From: Candidatus Melainabacteria bacterium
GTDB taxonomy: Bacteria; Cyanobacteriota; Vampirovibrionia; 2-02-FULL-35-15
Assembly (NCBI GenBank): GCA_016201905.1
Contig: JACQBQ010000022.1
Location: 1 to 59,447, forward strand
Direction of reading: 5' to 3'
DNA length: 59,447 nucleotides
Below, in pieces: positions 59,411 to 59,447 of this stretch. The notes below the pieces were generated by a model. It saw nothing but the letters and a program-made list of their open reading frames with translations, did not search any database and was not told the origin of the DNA. The translations under genes and the position numbers were made by a program. Positions within the stretch are counted from its first letter, which is position 1; the number at the start of each line of letters is the position of its first letter.

Positions 59411-59447
59411 ATGCCACGTCGTCATGAACTTTCTGAAAAGCAATGGA
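59411..59447 (+). mobile_element. Start of an IS5-type transposase, cut by the window end
   Basis: An ATG with GGGAGG eight bases upstream begins MPRRHELSEKQW, which closely resembles the N-terminus of IS5-family (ISL2/IS1031-like) transposases (MxRxxLTDEQW). Only 12 codons are visible. The left IS end must lie a short distance upstream, but I could not define the terminal repeat. Confidence 0.65.

Overview
The window is AT-rich, densely coding bacterial chromosome with standard genetic code and mostly Shine-Dalgarno (AGGAG/AGAGG) starts. A cyanobacterial-style principal sigma factor, a GuaB3-type IMPDH paralogue and the complete absence of photosynthesis genes, combined with an aerobic cbb3 chain, suggest a non-photosynthetic relative of Cyanobacteria (Melainabacteria/Vampirovibrionia-like). 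This placement is inference from protein character and was not tested by phylogeny.

Layout. 0-14 kb: a damaged membrane glycosyltransferase-like gene, guaB3, sigA, rlpA, pyrE-thrS, an alkyltransferase-like gene, a GHL10 hydrolase, purine nucleoside phosphorylase, pgk and a frameshifted repeat protein. 14-24 kb: mutL carrying a C-terminal HNH nuclease in place of the usual MutL C-terminal domain, HEAT and LRV repeat proteins, clpB and an orphan helical protein. 24-35 kb: an energy island with aprAB-like genes on the + strand, convergent with a long minus-strand run ccoN, ccoO-cyt c, ccoS-like, small TM protein, dihaem cytochrome c, Rieske, cytochrome b, two small membrane proteins, a second cytochrome b fused to a 2[4Fe-4S] ferredoxin, an MvhD-like protein and a 48-residue TM protein. 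35-40 kb: an orphan DNA methyltransferase and a row of small exported proteins with a signal-like N-terminus and mostly a C-terminal TM segment. 40-59 kb: acs, brnTA, rsmG, atpC, a PHA-synthase-like gene, an HtrA-like protease, glnA, acyP, a deaminase-like protein, a GCS2 ligase, obgE, family-5 uracil-DNA glycosylase, a prpB/prpC-like pair, a Cys-rich secreted protein and the first codons of an IS transposase.

What stands out. (1) Three separate loci (35 kb, 51 kb, 58 kb) each carry a 69-75 aa two-TM protein beginning MV(S/T)E(E/K)QK, followed by one or two 38-44 aa single-TM proteins, and each is preceded by a palindrome ATGTAACC-N3-GGTTACAT (degenerate at the third). The same palindrome occurs twice before mutL, one copy having the mutL ATG as its three-base centre. 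This looks like an undescribed regulon. (2) The two cytochrome b proteins are unequal: one has all four haem histidines, the other keeps only the pair equivalent to the bL ligands. (3) AprAB, MvhD and the ferredoxin-cytochrome b suggest a Qmo-like link between sulfite/APS chemistry and quinone, running on to a bc-type complex and cbb3 oxidase. (4) Several families of palindromic repeats have entered this genome, including in-frame insertions inside acs, rsmG, udgB and mutL, and copies that sit directly against stop codons.

No tRNA, rRNA or CRISPR array was recognised.
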